Numbered from the stretch's first letter, positions 45,301 through 54,825 are shown. The stretch: DNA of 64,000 nucleotides from Amycolatopsis sp. WQ 127309 (GCF_023023025.1 NZ_CP095481.1:5717001-5781000), one strand, 5' to 3'. Notes: a model not told the origin generated them from the sequence alone. Made by a program: numbers and translations.

Positions 45301-46785
45301 CTGGACGAGGCCGTCCGCTCGACCGCCGCCGAGCTGCTGGAGACGCCCGACGGCTCCGACGCGTCCGCCCGCGCGGCGGCCCTCGCGCGCGCCCGCCGCG
45401 TCGTCGACGGCCTGGAGGACGAGCGGACCGAGGCCATCGGGCTGGTCTCGACGCGGCGCGCCGAGCTGGACGTGCTGCCGCTGCAGAACGGCGTCTCCGG
45501 CGACAAGCCGCGCGACATCGAGCACGGCCTGGAGCTGATCGACGCCGCCGGGCTGGAGATGTCCGTGGCCGCGCGGAAGTGGGAGGAGCTGCAGGAACGC
45601 CGGGCGGCGGCCGAGGAGACCCTGGACTCCGCGCGCAGCTCCGCGTCCGGGTTCTCGCTGCTCGCCGACTCCCTGGCCCACCTCGTCACCGACAAGGACG
45701 CGGACGCCTACGACGGTGACGTCGACACCGCGCGCGCCCAGCACACGCGGCTCAACGCGACGCTCACCGAGGCCCAGGACGCCGCCGACGCGGGCGACCG
45801 GCGGGTGCGCGAGGCCGCGGACCAGCTGGCCCAATACGCGACGGAGAAGCGCTTCGAGAAGCTGAGCACGCCGGTGCGGCAGCAGGTCATCTCGGTCAAG
45901 CGCGACCAGCTGCCCGCGCACGCCGCCGAGTGGGCGGAGGCGCTGCGGCCGCGGCTGCGCTCGCTCACCGACGACCTCGCCCAGATCGACCGGCACCGCG
46001 GCGGCATCATCACCCGCCTGCAGGGCATGGTCGACGGCGCGCTCCGGACGTTGCGCTCGGCCCAGCGCGTCTCGCGGCTGCCGGACGGCCTCGGCGACTG
46101 GTCCGGGCAGGAGTTCCTGCGCATCCGGTTCCACGAGCTGGAGGACAACGCGCTCACCGAGAAGCTCGGCGAGGTCGTCGACGAGGCCGCCGTCGGCAAG
46201 ACCGCGGACGGCCGCGACGTCAAGCGCGACGGGCTTTCCCTGGTCCTGCGCGGCGTCCGGGCCGCGGCGCCCAAGGGCTTCCGCGTCGACATGCTCAAGC
46301 CGGACTCGGTGCTGCGGACCGAACGCCAGCGCGTCTCGGAGATCCGCGACGTCTTCTCGGGCGGCCAGCAGCTGACCGCGGCGATCATCCTCTACTGCAC
46401 CCTCGCGGCGTTGCGCGCCAACAACCGCGGCAAGGCCCGCAACCGCCACTCCGGCGTGCTGTTCCTGGACAACCCGATCGGCCGCGCGTCCGCCGGGTAC
46501 CTGCTGGAGCTGCAGCGGGCGGTGGCCGAGGCGCTGGGCGTCCAGCTGATCTACACGACGGGCCTGTTCGACGCGGGCGCGCTCTCGGAGTTCCCGCTGA
46601 TCGTCCGGCTGCGCAACGACGCCGACCTGCGCGCGGGCCGGAAGTACCTGTCGGTGGACTCGACGGTCCGCAACTCCCTCGACGACCTGGGCGACCCGGA
46701 CGGCGTCGCGCGGCTCTCGGCGACGCGGATGTTCACCCGCGTCGAGGACGCGCCGGATTCCGCTGAGGACGAACAGCCGGCGTGA
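42328..46785 (+). CDS. SMC-like ATPase (JetC/MksB-like), 1485 aa
   Basis: This large protein has an SMC layout: N-terminal ATPase half with Walker A SVLFLENGGGKSVLIKLIF (Lys about residue 71), about 900 residues of Ala/Glu/Arg-rich coiled coil interrupted by a hinge-like globular region near residues 640-760, and the C-terminal half with signature VFSGGQQLTAAIILY (about 1343) and Walker B GVLFLDNPIGRAS (about 1380). The Walker B reads Asp-Asn where Rad50/SMC proteins have Asp-Glu, so hydrolysis may be slow or need another base. The ATG follows AGGGGAG. It is longer than typical JetC (about 1100 aa). No topoisomerase-like JetD/MksG gene follows; the next gene is an F420 enzyme. It likely loads on DNA with the two upstream proteins, for chromosome organisation or plasmid restriction. 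Confidence 0.85.
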   Translation: MYELSRVRLHSVGPAGARYQDVVLDFSGVGAKITAPQQDALFSAGIHATGPAELRRPSPASVLFLENGGGKSVLIKLIFSVMLPGRRQVVGTTSTKVLEKFVAAKDVSHVVLEWLHVETGHRIITGKVSEWRGHVVSSDSENLADSWYCFRPTSALALDSLPMTQDGRLLTMSGFHDKLAAAQLAEPELELSWTRRHHEWTGRLDTLGLDTELFRYQRAMNAGEGEAADAFAFGTDEAFVDFLLRAVVSEDEPKDLAEVVSTYSHNLAQRGDLLSERDFVAGALDLLGPLATEEGVAAASRKIAGAARADMAALAGRVVARNELENARLSGLEDHVDEVKTAEKLAEGDHRRLAAGVTELRRLVAVLRLDEAQEARKRVDAELGEAKTAAEAWRETATVLNQLNAARKAKDLRELVGNREEKARPALQARNTAAAALARGLQSLAQDAQRQADKAEAHAGALRAEAEKAQTERDEAANLAAGRRAEARGLTTRITELREEVQNAVRGGLLPSGADVADASRAARSAAEAAAAELTRREQELDRVAADLQAAQRNVNEAHQLAGTTLDRFERATEDLDRAHRRTDALAAEGRLVELLGADDVALESDLPVLLERLREASASVEKEQTTLRMEESADERALTALGSGGLLPPPQDVQAALDALEEAGITAWSGWRYLSKLDAGRRAEVLESLPQLVSGVLLNDAAHADRAREVLTSRRLLPSAIIAVGTTEALLADAAAAPGVEFLVPPNPAMYDEEAADAEREAVARRNTERQRRLEALSAKLSADGALTWKLTTWREDYPPGAVATLAEQAQAARTARETARTALQQADAEFTRLSEKTASLRERVPELRAAAAETEERARKLGELGTRSARIAEWTEDVERATEVAERADLQASDAAGKAARLREQAGEEQRTADGHRRTATTARAELAEVPGAADAGDGPVPAEPVDALRRTYLSASESYAKVEVGSDLRAELEQAESAEAAAGSAVESLDEAVRSTAAELLETPDGSDASARAAALARARRVVDGLEDERTEAIGLVSTRRAELDVLPLQNGVSGDKPRDIEHGLELIDAAGLEMSVAARKWEELQERRAAAEETLDSARSSASGFSLLADSLAHLVTDKDADAYDGDVDTARAQHTRLNATLTEAQDAADAGDRRVREAADQLAQYATEKRFEKLSTPVRQQVISVKRDQLPAHAAEWAEALRPRLRSLTDDLAQIDRHRGGIITRLQGMVDGALRTLRSAQRVSRLPDGLGDWSGQEFLRIRFHELEDNALTEKLGEVVDEAAVGKTADGRDVKRDGLSLVLRGVRAAAPKGFRVDMLKPDSVLRTERQRVSEIRDVFSGGQQLTAAIILYCTLAALRANNRGKARNRHSGVLFLDNPIGRASAGYLLELQRAVAEALGVQLIYTTGLFDAGALSEFPLIVRLRNDADLRAGRKYLSVDSTVRNSLDDLGDPDGVARLSATRMFTRVEDAPDSAEDEQPA

Positions 46786-46822
46786 CGGGAACATCGGGCG
46801 GCGGCCGGAGGTTCACCCGCGC

Positions 46823-47614
46823 ATGACGAAGCTGGGGGCGCTGGGCGCCGCGCTGAACACCGCCGAGACCGACGTCGCCCTCGCGACCGCCGTCGAACTG
46901 GAAGAACTGGGCTACGACACGCTGTGGCTGCCCGGCGGGCAGGGGAACTCGCTGCCGCTGATCGCCGGGGTCGTCCACGGGACGCAGCGGATCCCGGTGG
47001 CCAGCGGGATCCTCTCGGTCGACCGGGTCCCGGCCGCCGAGGTGGCCCAGGCCTACCTCGACCTGCCCGCCGGCCGGTTCATCGCCGGGCTGGGCGGGGC
47101 GCACGGCCCGCGTCCGCTGGCCGCGCTGAACGACTACCTCGACGAGATCGAGGACGTCGTGCCCGCGTCCGCGCGGATCCTGTCGGCGCTGGGGCCGAAG
47201 ATGCTGGAGCTGTCGCGGGCTCGCGCGGCGGGCGCGTACCCGTTCCTGGTGACGACGGACTACGTCGCGTCGGCGCGGGAGCTCCTCGGGCCGGACGCGC
47301 AGCTGGCGGTGCTGCTCACCGTCGTCGCCGAGACCGACGCCGCCGCGGCGCGGGAGGCCGTCCGAGGCGGTTCGCTGCGGTTCCTGGCCGGGGTGCCCGG
47401 GTACGCGAACAACTTCCGCCGGATGGGCTTCACCGACGCCGACGTCGCGGACCTGTCGGACCGGCTCGTCGACGGCGTCACCGTGTGGGGTGACTTCGAC
47501 GCCGTCGTGGCGCGGCTGCGGGAGTACCGGGCCGCGGGCGCCGACCAGGTCGTCGTCCAGCTCGACGGGCTGCCCCGCGAGTGGCGGGCGCGGCTGGCCG
47601 AGGCCCTGCGGTGA
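46823..47614 (+). CDS. LLM-class F420-dependent oxidoreductase
   Basis: The 263-aa TIM-barrel protein belongs to the luciferase-like monooxygenase group that uses F420. Visible blocks are ATAVELEELGYDTLWLPGGQ, VASGILSVDRVPAAEVAQAY, GRFIAGLGGAHGPRPLAALN and VTVWGDFDAVVARLREYRAA. It matches the short actinobacterial subfamily with a TIGR-type F420 annotation; the substrate is unknown. The ATG at 46823 is 37 bases after the SMC gene. Its stop overlaps the ArsR gene in GTGA, so these two are co-translated and might respond to a common signal. Confidence 0.88.
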   Translation: MTKLGALGAALNTAETDVALATAVELEELGYDTLWLPGGQGNSLPLIAGVVHGTQRIPVASGILSVDRVPAAEVAQAYLDLPAGRFIAGLGGAHGPRPLAALNDYLDEIEDVVPASARILSALGPKMLELSRARAAGAYPFLVTTDYVASARELLGPDAQLAVLLTVVAETDAAAAREAVRGGSLRFLAGVPGYANNFRRMGFTDADVADLSDRLVDGVTVWGDFDAVVARLREYRAAGADQVVVQLDGLPREWRARLAEALR

Positions 47615-47940
47615 CCGCGCGGGCGCGCGGGCTGACCCACGTGCTCCCCGGCGACGTCCCGCTGCAGGACGCGCTGGCCGCCGTCGCCGACCCGGTCCGC
47701 CGCAGCATCCTGCGCGAGCTGGCGGCCGTGCCGGAGTGGACGAAGGCGTGCGGCACGTTCGACCTCCCGGTGGCGAAGGCGACGCTCAGCCACCACTTCG
47801 GCGTGCTGCGCGCGGCGGGCCTGATCGAGCAGCGCGACGAAGGCCCGCGACGCCTGAACCGCCTGCGCCGCCCGGAATTCGACGCGGCCTTCCCCGGCCT
47901 GCTCGCCCTGGTACTCCGCGACCCGGCCGCAAAGCCGTGA
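47611..47940 (+). CDS. ArsR-family transcriptional regulator
   Basis: The 109-aa winged-helix protein shows LQDALAAVADPVRRSILREL, then KATLSHHFGVLRAAGLIEQR and RRLNRLRRPEFDAAFPGL. Metal-binding Cys pairs of classic ArsR are absent (one Cys only, in KACGTF), so a different ligand or redox control is likely. GTG at 47611 overlaps the upstream stop (GTGA). Its last codons and TGA are inside the left arm of the following hairpin. It may control the F420 gene with which it is coupled. Confidence 0.88.
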   Translation: MTARARGLTHVLPGDVPLQDALAAVADPVRRSILRELAAVPEWTKACGTFDLPVAKATLSHHFGVLRAAGLIEQRDEGPRRLNRLRRPEFDAAFPGLLALVLRDPAAKP

Positions 47941-47985
47941 AGGCCTCCTTACCGGCCATAAGAGCCGGTAAGGAGGCCTTCACGG
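47935..47985. terminator. Perfect 22-bp stem hairpin overlapping the ArsR stop
   Basis: Bases 47935-47956 and 47964-47985 are perfectly complementary around the loop CATAAGA. The ArsR stop codon 47938-47940 lies inside the left arm. It separates convergent genes and can act in both directions. The outer arm CCGTGAAGG is shared with hairpins at 3578 and 59082. Confidence 0.85.
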
Positions 47986-47995
47986 ACATCCGCGG

Positions 47996-48640
47996 TCAGT
48001 CGCCGCGGCCGGTGAACGCCAGCGTCGTGCCCAGGCCGATCATCACCAGGCCGCCCGTGCCGCCGACCGCCTCCAGCCGCCGCGGCGAGCGGGCGAACCA
48101 CGTCCGCGCCGTGCCCGCGACCAGCGCCCACGCGCTGTCGGTGGCCAGCGCGATGGCGGGCAGGCACAGGCCGAGCACCAGCATCTGGGCCGGCACCGAG
48201 CCGGCGGCGGGGTCGACGAACTGGGGGAGCAGCGCCGCCAGGAACACGATCGACTTCGGGTTCGCGAAGCCGACGACGAAGCCGTCACGCAGCACGGTGA
48301 CCACCCGGCCGGGCGCCGAGCCGGCCCGCGCGGCCATCGCGTCGGTGAGCCGGCGGCGGTGGCGCACCGCCTGGATCCCCAGGTACACCAGGTAGACCGC
48401 GCCGGCGATCTTGATCGCGGTGAACACCGCGGCCGACGTCGTCACGAGCGCGCCGAGGCCGAACGCGACCGCGACGACCTGCGTGTACACCCCGAAGGAG
48501 TTGCCGACGACGGTGAGGAGCGCGTCGCGCCGCCCGACGGTCAGCGCGCGGCTGATCGTGAACAGCACGCTCGGCCCGGGGACCACGACCATCAGGAACG
48601 TCAGTGCGGCGAAGGCCGCGAGGTGCGCGCTGGAGACCAT
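47996..48640 (-). CDS. LysE/RhtB-family amino-acid exporter
   Basis: The 214-aa protein has about six membrane helices. The first has the family pattern AALTFLMVVVPGPSVLFTIS followed by RALTVGRRDALLTVVGNSFG; VYLVYLGIQAVRHRRRLTDA and the FANPKSIVFLAALLPQFVDP motif are also characteristic. Members export amino acids such as lysine, threonine or homoserine lactone; the substrate is not evident. It faces the ArsR gene across the hairpin and is divergent from the winged-helix gene. Confidence 0.93.
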   Translation of the reverse strand: MVSSAHLAAFAALTFLMVVVPGPSVLFTISRALTVGRRDALLTVVGNSFGVYTQVVAVAFGLGALVTTSAAVFTAIKIAGAVYLVYLGIQAVRHRRRLTDAMAARAGSAPGRVVTVLRDGFVVGFANPKSIVFLAALLPQFVDPAAGSVPAQMLVLGLCLPAIALATDSAWALVAGTARTWFARSPRRLEAVGGTGGLVMIGLGTTLAFTGRGD

Positions 48641-48712
48641 GCCGCGAGGTTAACGCCGGGGGCGCCGGACCGACCACGCGTTTTCGTCGGTGCCGGGTGG
48701 TAGGAATTCCGG

Positions 48713-49894
48713 GTGCCTCCGACCATCTCCACCGCCCAGCGCCGGGCTCGCCTCGGCACCCGCCACCACCTTGCCGCGCCCGCGGCCACGGTCGAAGACG
48801 CCGTCGCGGGCGTCGTCGCCCTGCACGCCACCGATCCGGCGACCGTCCACCTCTCGGCGGCCGCCCGGCTCGACGGCGCCGCGGTCGCCGACGTCGAGCG
48901 CGCGCTGTACGACGACCGCACGGTGCTGCGGCTGCTCGGCATGCGCCGCACGGTGTTCGTCACCGGCCTGGAGACCGCGGCCCTCGTGCAGGCCGGCTGT
49001 TCGGCGGACATCGCGGCGAAACAGCGGAAGCTGCTGGAGCAGCACCTCGGCCAGCAGGGCTACCCGGAGAACGTGCCGGAGCCCGGAAAGTGGCTGGCCG
49101 ACGTCGAAACGGCGGTCGAAGCCGCGTTGCGCGGCCTCGGCTCGGCGACCGCGCAGCAGCTCAGCGAGGCCGAACCCCGGCTGCGGCAACGGCTGCAGAT
49201 GTCGAAGGGCAAGCCGTACGAGGCGATCGGCAACGTCACCAGCCGGGTGCTGTTCCAGCTGGCGGTCGACGGCCGGATCGTCCGCGGCCGCCCGCGCGGC
49301 ACCTGGCTCAGCACCCAGTACGTCTGGCACCCGCTGGAGGACTGGGTGGGCGAGGGCCTCGCGGCCTGGGAGGCGGACGAGGCCCGCGTCGAGCTGGCGC
49401 GGCGCTGGCTGCGCGCGTACGGCCCGGCCCCGCTGACGGACCTGCGCTGGTGGGCGGGCTGGACGCTCGGCCAGACGCGGAAGGCCCTGGCCAAGCTCGA
49501 CACCGTGGACGTCGACCTCGGCGGCGTCCCGGGGGTGGCGCTGGCCGACGACCTCGAGCCGGTGCCCGAGCCGCCGACGTGGGCGGCGTTCCTCCCGTGC
49601 CTCGACCCGACCCCGATGGGCTGGCAGGACCGCGACTGGTTCCTCGGCCCGCACAAGGCGGCCCTGTTCGACCGCTTCGGCAACGTCGGCCCGACGGTCT
49701 GGGCCAACGGCCGCATCGTCGGCGGCTGGGCCCAGCGCGAATCGGGCGAGGTGGTGTTCCGGCTGCTGGAGGAGGTCGGCGCGGAGGAGAAGTCGGCGAT
49801 CGAGGCGGCGGCGGACCGCAGCGCGAAGTGGTTCGGCGTGGTCCGGGTGATCCCTCGGTTCCGGACGCCGCTGGAGCGGGAGCTGGCGGAGTGA
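48713..49894 (+). CDS. Winged helix DNA-binding domain protein (AlkX/YcaQ-like superfamily)
   Basis: The 393-aa product belongs to the PF06224-type winged-helix proteins (YcaQ/AlkZ relatives): RRARLGTRHHLAAPAATVED, VVALHATDPATVHLSAAARL, DRTVLRLLGMRRTVFVTGLE and the C-terminal FDRFGNVGPTVWANGRIVGG. Family members include glycosylases that unhook DNA crosslinks (AlkZ with a catalytic QxQ motif); this protein lacks a clear QxQ at the N-terminal site (it reads LHATD), which places it in the HTQ/other class with less defined activity. The GTG at 48713 has TAGGAA six bases upstream. A repair or regulatory role is possible. Confidence 0.8.
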   Translation: MPPTISTAQRRARLGTRHHLAAPAATVEDAVAGVVALHATDPATVHLSAAARLDGAAVADVERALYDDRTVLRLLGMRRTVFVTGLETAALVQAGCSADIAAKQRKLLEQHLGQQGYPENVPEPGKWLADVETAVEAALRGLGSATAQQLSEAEPRLRQRLQMSKGKPYEAIGNVTSRVLFQLAVDGRIVRGRPRGTWLSTQYVWHPLEDWVGEGLAAWEADEARVELARRWLRAYGPAPLTDLRWWAGWTLGQTRKALAKLDTVDVDLGGVPGVALADDLEPVPEPPTWAAFLPCLDPTPMGWQDRDWFLGPHKAALFDRFGNVGPTVWANGRIVGGWAQRESGEVVFRLLEEVGAEEKSAIEAAADRSAKWFGVVRVIPRFRTPLERELAE

Positions 49895-51284
<1,390 letters not shown>

Positions 51285-51289
51285 GCCGG

Positions 51290-52504
51290 ATGACCGTCAA
51301 GAACCTCGACGACCTGCTGGGCGAGGGCGTTCAGGGCCGGTACGTACTCGTGCGGTCCGACCTGAACGTCCCGCTCGACGGGGATCGCATCACCGACGAC
51401 GGCCGCGTCCGCGCGGCGCTGCCGACGATCAAGAAGCTCGCCGACGCGGGCGCGAAGGTCGTCGTCACCGCGCACCTCGGCCGCCCCAAGGGCGAGCCGG
51501 ACCCCAAGTACACCCTCGCGCCCGTCGCCAAGCGGCTCTCCGAGCTGCTCGGCGCCGAGGCCACGCTGGCCGGCGACCTCGTCGGCGAGTCCGCCAAGAC
51601 GCTGACCGCCGGCCTGGCCGACGGCGGCGTCGTCCTGCTGGAGAACGTGCGCTTCGACGCGCGCGAGACCAGCAAGGACGCCGTGGACCGCTCCGAGCTG
51701 GCCGCCGAGCTGGGCGCGCTCGTCCCGGGCGGCGCGTTCGTCTCCGACGGCTTCGGCGTCGTGCACCGCAAGCAGGCCTCGGTCTACGAGGTCGCCTCGG
51801 TGCTCCCGGCCTACGCGGGCGGCCTCGTGCTGGCCGAGCTGGACGTGCTGAAGAAGCTCACCGACGACGTCCAGCGGCCCTACGTGGTCGTGCTCGGCGG
51901 TGCGAAGGTGTCCGACAAGCTCGGCGTCATCGCGAACCTGCTGACCAAGGTCGACCGGCTGCTCGTCGGCGGCGGCATGGCGTACACCTTCCTCAAGGCC
52001 CAGGGCCACGAGGTCGGCAACTCGCTGCTGCAGGCCGACCAGCTCGACCAGGTGAAGGGCTTCCTCGCCGAGGCCGAGAAGCGCGGCGTCGAACTGGTGC
52101 TGCCGGTCGACGTCCTCGCCGCGACCGGGTTCTCGGCCGACGCCGAGCACGAGGTCGTCGAGGCCACGGCCATCCCGGCCGACCGCGAAGGCCTGGACAT
52201 CGGCCCGAAGACGCGTGAGCTGTTCGCCGGCAAGCTGGCCGACGCCAAGACCGTGTTCTGGAACGGCCCGATGGGCGTGTTCGAGTTCGAGGCCTTCTCC
52301 GGCGGCACCCGTGCCGTCGCCGAAGCCCTGGTCGAGAGCGACGCGTTCACCGTCGTCGGCGGCGGCGACTCCGCGGCCGCGGTGCGTCAGCTGGGTCTGC
52401 CCGAAGACGGCTTCTCGCACATCTCCACCGGCGGCGGTGCCTCGCTGGAGTACCTCGAAGGCAAGGAACTGCCGGGCGTGACCGCCCTGGAGGAGAAGAA
52501 CTAG
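51290..52504 (+). CDS. pgk: Phosphoglycerate kinase
   Basis: Pgk makes ATP from 1,3-bisphosphoglycerate. The 404-aa protein has [60 protein letters not shown] and the nucleotide-binding [19 protein letters not shown] and [18 protein letters not shown] at 51290 follows shortly after the gap stop (TGAGCCGG). Its TAG shares the last base with the tpiA GTG, so translation is coupled. Confidence 0.98.
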   Translation: MTVKNLDDLLGEGVQGRYVLVRSDLNVPLDGDRITDDGRVRAALPTIKKLADAGAKVVVTAHLGRPKGEPDPKYTLAPVAKRLSELLGAEATLAGDLVGESAKTLTAGLADGGVVLLENVRFDARETSKDAVDRSELAAELGALVPGGAFVSDGFGVVHRKQASVYEVASVLPAYAGGLVLAELDVLKKLTDDVQRPYVVVLGGAKVSDKLGVIANLLTKVDRLLVGGGMAYTFLKAQGHEVGNSLLQADQLDQVKGFLAEAEKRGVELVLPVDVLAATGFSADAEHEVVEATAIPADREGLDIGPKTRELFAGKLADAKTVFWNGPMGVFEFEAFSGGTRAVAEALVESDAFTVVGGGDSAAAVRQLGLPEDGFSHISTGGGASLEYLEGKELPGVTALEEKN

Positions 52505-53289
52505 TGGCACGCAAGCCGTTCATCGCCGGCAACTGGAAGATGAACCAGAACCACCTCGAGGCGATCGCGCTGGTGCAGAAGATCGCCTTCGCGCTGCCGG
52601 AGAAGTACTACGCGAAGGTCGACGTGGCGGTGCTGCCGCCGTTCACCGACATCCGCAGCGTGCAGACCCTGATCGACGGCGACAAGCTGTCGCTGACGTA
52701 CGGCGCGCAGGACATCTCCTCGCACGACTCCGGTGCCTACACCGGCGAGGTGTCGGGCGTGATGCTGGCCAAGCTGGGCTGCAGCTTCGTCACCGTCGGG
52801 CACTCGGAGCGGCGTGAGTACCACGCCGAGACCGACGAGCTGGTCAACAAGAAGGTCAAGGCCGCGCTCAAGCACGGCATCACGCCGATCCTCTGCATCG
52901 GGGAGAAGCTCGAGGTCCGCGAGGCCGGCGAGCACATCCACCACACCACGACGCAGCTGATCGACGGACTGAAGGGCCTCAAGCCCGAGCAGGTCGGCGG
53001 CGTGGTCGTGGCGTACGAGCCGGTCTGGGCGATCGGCACCGGCAAGGTCGCCACCCCCGCGGACGCCGAAGAGGTCTGCAAGGCCATCCGCGCCACCCTC
53101 CAGGAGAAGTACGGCGACGAGGTCGCTTCGTCCGTCCGGGTGCTTTACGGGGGATCTGCGAAGGCGAACAACATCAGTGACCTGGTGGCCTGCGAAAACG
53201 TCGATGGTGCCCTGGTCGGCGGAGCGAGCCTCGACGGCGAGGAGTTCACGAAACTCTGCGCACTCGCCGCGGGCGGGCCGCTGCCCTGA
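52504..53289 (+). CDS. tpiA: Triose-phosphate isomerase
   Basis: TpiA interconverts the triose phosphates. The 261-aa barrel has [20 protein letters not shown] (catalytic Lys), [20 protein letters not shown] (catalytic His), [20 protein letters not shown] (catalytic Glu and loop 6) and [18 protein letters not shown] at 52504 overlaps the pgk stop by one base. It is slightly longer than average because of a terminal GGPLP extension. Confidence 0.98.
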   Translation: MARKPFIAGNWKMNQNHLEAIALVQKIAFALPEKYYAKVDVAVLPPFTDIRSVQTLIDGDKLSLTYGAQDISSHDSGAYTGEVSGVMLAKLGCSFVTVGHSERREYHAETDELVNKKVKAALKHGITPILCIGEKLEVREAGEHIHHTTTQLIDGLKGLKPEQVGGVVVAYEPVWAIGTGKVATPADAEEVCKAIRATLQEKYGDEVASSVRVLYGGSAKANNISDLVACENVDGALVGGASLDGEEFTKLCALAAGGPLP

Positions 53290-53348
53290 TCGAGGCCACG
53301 ACCGGGTAACCTGTGTATCCGGTCCGTCACACAGCAGTGGACGAGTCC

Positions 53349-53388
53349 AGGGGTACGGTGGTGGTCGTCACGACCATGCCGTGCCCCT
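53349..53388. terminator. Imperfect hairpin between tpiA and secG
   Basis: AGGGGTACGG and further bases at 53349-53367 pair, with a few mismatches, with CGACCATGCCGTGCCCCT at 53371-53388. It lies about 60 bases after tpiA and 28 bases before secG. It may weaken read-through rather than block it. Confidence 0.45.
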
Positions 53389-53415
53389 GCATTCTCCTAG
53401 AGCCCAGAGGATGAC

Positions 53416-53646
53416 ATGAAGCTGTTCCTGCAAATCCTGTTGATCGTCACCAGCGTCTTCCTCGTGGTGGCGGTTCTCCTGCACCGCGGGCGCGGTGGCG
53501 GCCTGTCGTCGCTGTTCGGTGGCGGGATGCAGTCGAGCCTGGCCGGGTCGAGCGTGGCCGAGAAGAACCTCGACCGGATCACTCTGCTGCTGGGCGCGGT
53601 GTGGCTGATCAGCATCATCGGGCTGGGCCTGCTGCTCAAGGTGTGA
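53416..53646 (+). CDS. secG: Preprotein translocase subunit SecG
   Basis: SecG is the small subunit of the SecYEG protein-export channel in the membrane. The 76-aa product has two helices (LFLQILLIVTSVFLVVAVLL and ITLLLGAVWLISIIGLGLLL) separated by the Gly-rich loop GGGLSSLFGGGMQSSLAGSS, the SecG signature. ATG at 53416 follows AGAGGATG. The position after tpiA is conserved in actinobacteria. Confidence 0.95.
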   Translation: MKLFLQILLIVTSVFLVVAVLLHRGRGGGLSSLFGGGMQSSLAGSSVAEKNLDRITLLLGAVWLISIIGLGLLLKV

Positions 53647-53755
53647 CGTCCGGCGCCCCCGCCGGCGATCGAGACCGGGTCACACCAGCGGGGTGCGCAG
53701 CGATTCGGCGTGCCTATTGGGGGGCGCGCCGCCGATTCCATAGGTGTGAGGATTC

Positions 53756-54100
53756 ATGGTTGGCGGTAACGCGATTCGGGGCACCCGGGTGGGTGCCGGA
53801 CCTACGGGCGAATCGGAACGAGGTGAGTCGGCGCCACGGCGCCGGGTCGGCTACTGGTGCGCCAACGGGCACGAAGCCCGTCCGTCGTTCGCCCTGGAGG
53901 CGGAGATCCCGGACGAGTGGGACTGCCCCCGCTGCGGGCTCCCCGGCGGGCAGGACGAGAAGAACCCCCCGGCCGCACCCCGGACCGAGCCCTACAAGAC
54001 CCACCTGGCGTACGTGAAGGAGCGGCGCAGCGACGCCGACGGCGAGGCCATCCTCGCCGAGGCCCTGGAACGCCTGCGCCAGCGCCGGGAGATCATCTAA
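53756..54100 (+). CDS. rbpA: RNA polymerase-binding protein RbpA
   Basis: RbpA binds RNA polymerase and the principal sigma factor and stimulates open-complex formation; it is restricted to actinobacteria. The 114-aa protein begins with the conserved NAIRGTRVGAGPTGESERG, then RRRVGYWCANGHEARPSFAL (RbpA core with zinc-type Cys pair in WCANGH and CPRCG), and the sigma-interacting C-terminal helix HLAYVKERRSDADGEAILAE. ATG at 53756 is the likely start. A short 6-bp hairpin (53650-53665) behind secG separates it from that gene. Confidence 0.96.
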   Translation: MVGGNAIRGTRVGAGPTGESERGESAPRRRVGYWCANGHEARPSFALEAEIPDEWDCPRCGLPGGQDEKNPPAAPRTEPYKTHLAYVKERRSDADGEAILAEALERLRQRREII

Positions 54101-54112
54101 GCGCCACCGCCG

Positions 54113-54150
54113 GAAGCCACCCCGAGGAGCAACCCCCTCGAGGTGGCTTC
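54113..54150. terminator. Hairpin terminator behind rbpA
   Basis: GAAGCCACC at 54113-54121 pairs with GGTGGCTTC at 54142-54150; an inner CGAGG/CCTCG extends the stem. It starts 12 bases after the rbpA stop. Confidence 0.75.
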
Positions 54151-54189
54151 TCGCGCGCCCAGGGCCCTGCCCAACCCTCCAGGCCAGCT

Positions 54190-54655
54190 CGACCCACGTG
54201 CCTGGCAGCCGCCTCACGTGCCTGGCAGACGACACGGCCCTCACGTCGTGTCGACTCTCTAATCACGCGAGCCGGCGCCCCAATCACGCGAGTCGCCCCT
54301 TCAGACACTTAGTCGACTTCCCAATCGCGCGAGTCGACCCTTCAGACACGCGAGTCGACTCCCAATCGCGCGAGTCGACCCTTCAAACACGCGAGTTGAC
54401 TTCTCAATCACGCGAGCTGGCGTCCCGATCACGCGAGCCAGCCTCCTGATCACGTGAGCTGACTTCCCAAAGCACATGAGCCGACCCCCAGACCCGCGAG
54501 CCGACTCTAGGTACGTGAACCGATCTTCCTGTATGCGACCCGACCGTCCAGGTACGTGACCCGACTGCCTGGGTACGCACCTCGACCACCTGGGTACGCG
54601 AGCCGACTCTCCAGGTACGCGAGCCGACTCTCCGAGTACGTGCGTCGGCCGCCGG
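54190..54655. repeat. Degenerate tandem array of about 20-bp units
   Basis: About 20 imperfect units of 19-22 bp follow each other without spacers. The common core is CACGCGAGTCGACCCTTC, with variants such as CACGTGCCTGGCAG at the left and TACGCGAGCCGACTCTCC at the right. Copies at 54319-54400 are most alike; both ends are more diverged. Unit length is not a multiple of three, stop codons appear in all frames and no start with a ribosome site is seen, so it is non-coding. It is not a CRISPR array because there are no unique spacers. Confidence 0.75.
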
Positions 54656-54663
54656 GCCGCCCG

Positions 54664-54825
54664 AGCAGCCCCCGATTCCACGCTACCGGCGAGCACCGAC
54701 AACCCCGGAAACCGGAAAGCCGCGAGCGGCGCACTCAGGCCTTCAACGACCTGAATGCGCCGCTCGCGGCTTCGTCGGATCCGGAGTTGTCGGCCCCCGC
54801 CCGTAGGCTGGAATCGGGGGCTGCT
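54664..54825. repeat. Inverted-repeat element (two 41-bp repeat copies around a 23-bp palindrome arm pair)
   Basis: Copies of the dispersed repeat lie in opposite orientation at 54668-54708 and 54781-54821, flanked by GAGCAG and CTGCTC. Between them, 54717-54739 and 54750-54772 form a 23-bp stem with one G-T type mismatch. The whole unit of about 160 bp can fold on itself and looks like a small non-autonomous mobile element, or a bidirectional terminator between rbpA and the convergent kinase gene. No target-site duplication is evident. Confidence 0.6.

Noticed and set aside
46786..46822. A JetD/MksG gene after the SMC gene
   Set aside because: Only 37 bp separate the SMC stop from an F420-dependent oxidoreductase; no Toprim-type sequence was found in the neighbouring genes.
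54190..54655. CRISPR array
   Set aside because: Units are contiguous and degenerate with no unique spacers, and there are no cas genes in the window.
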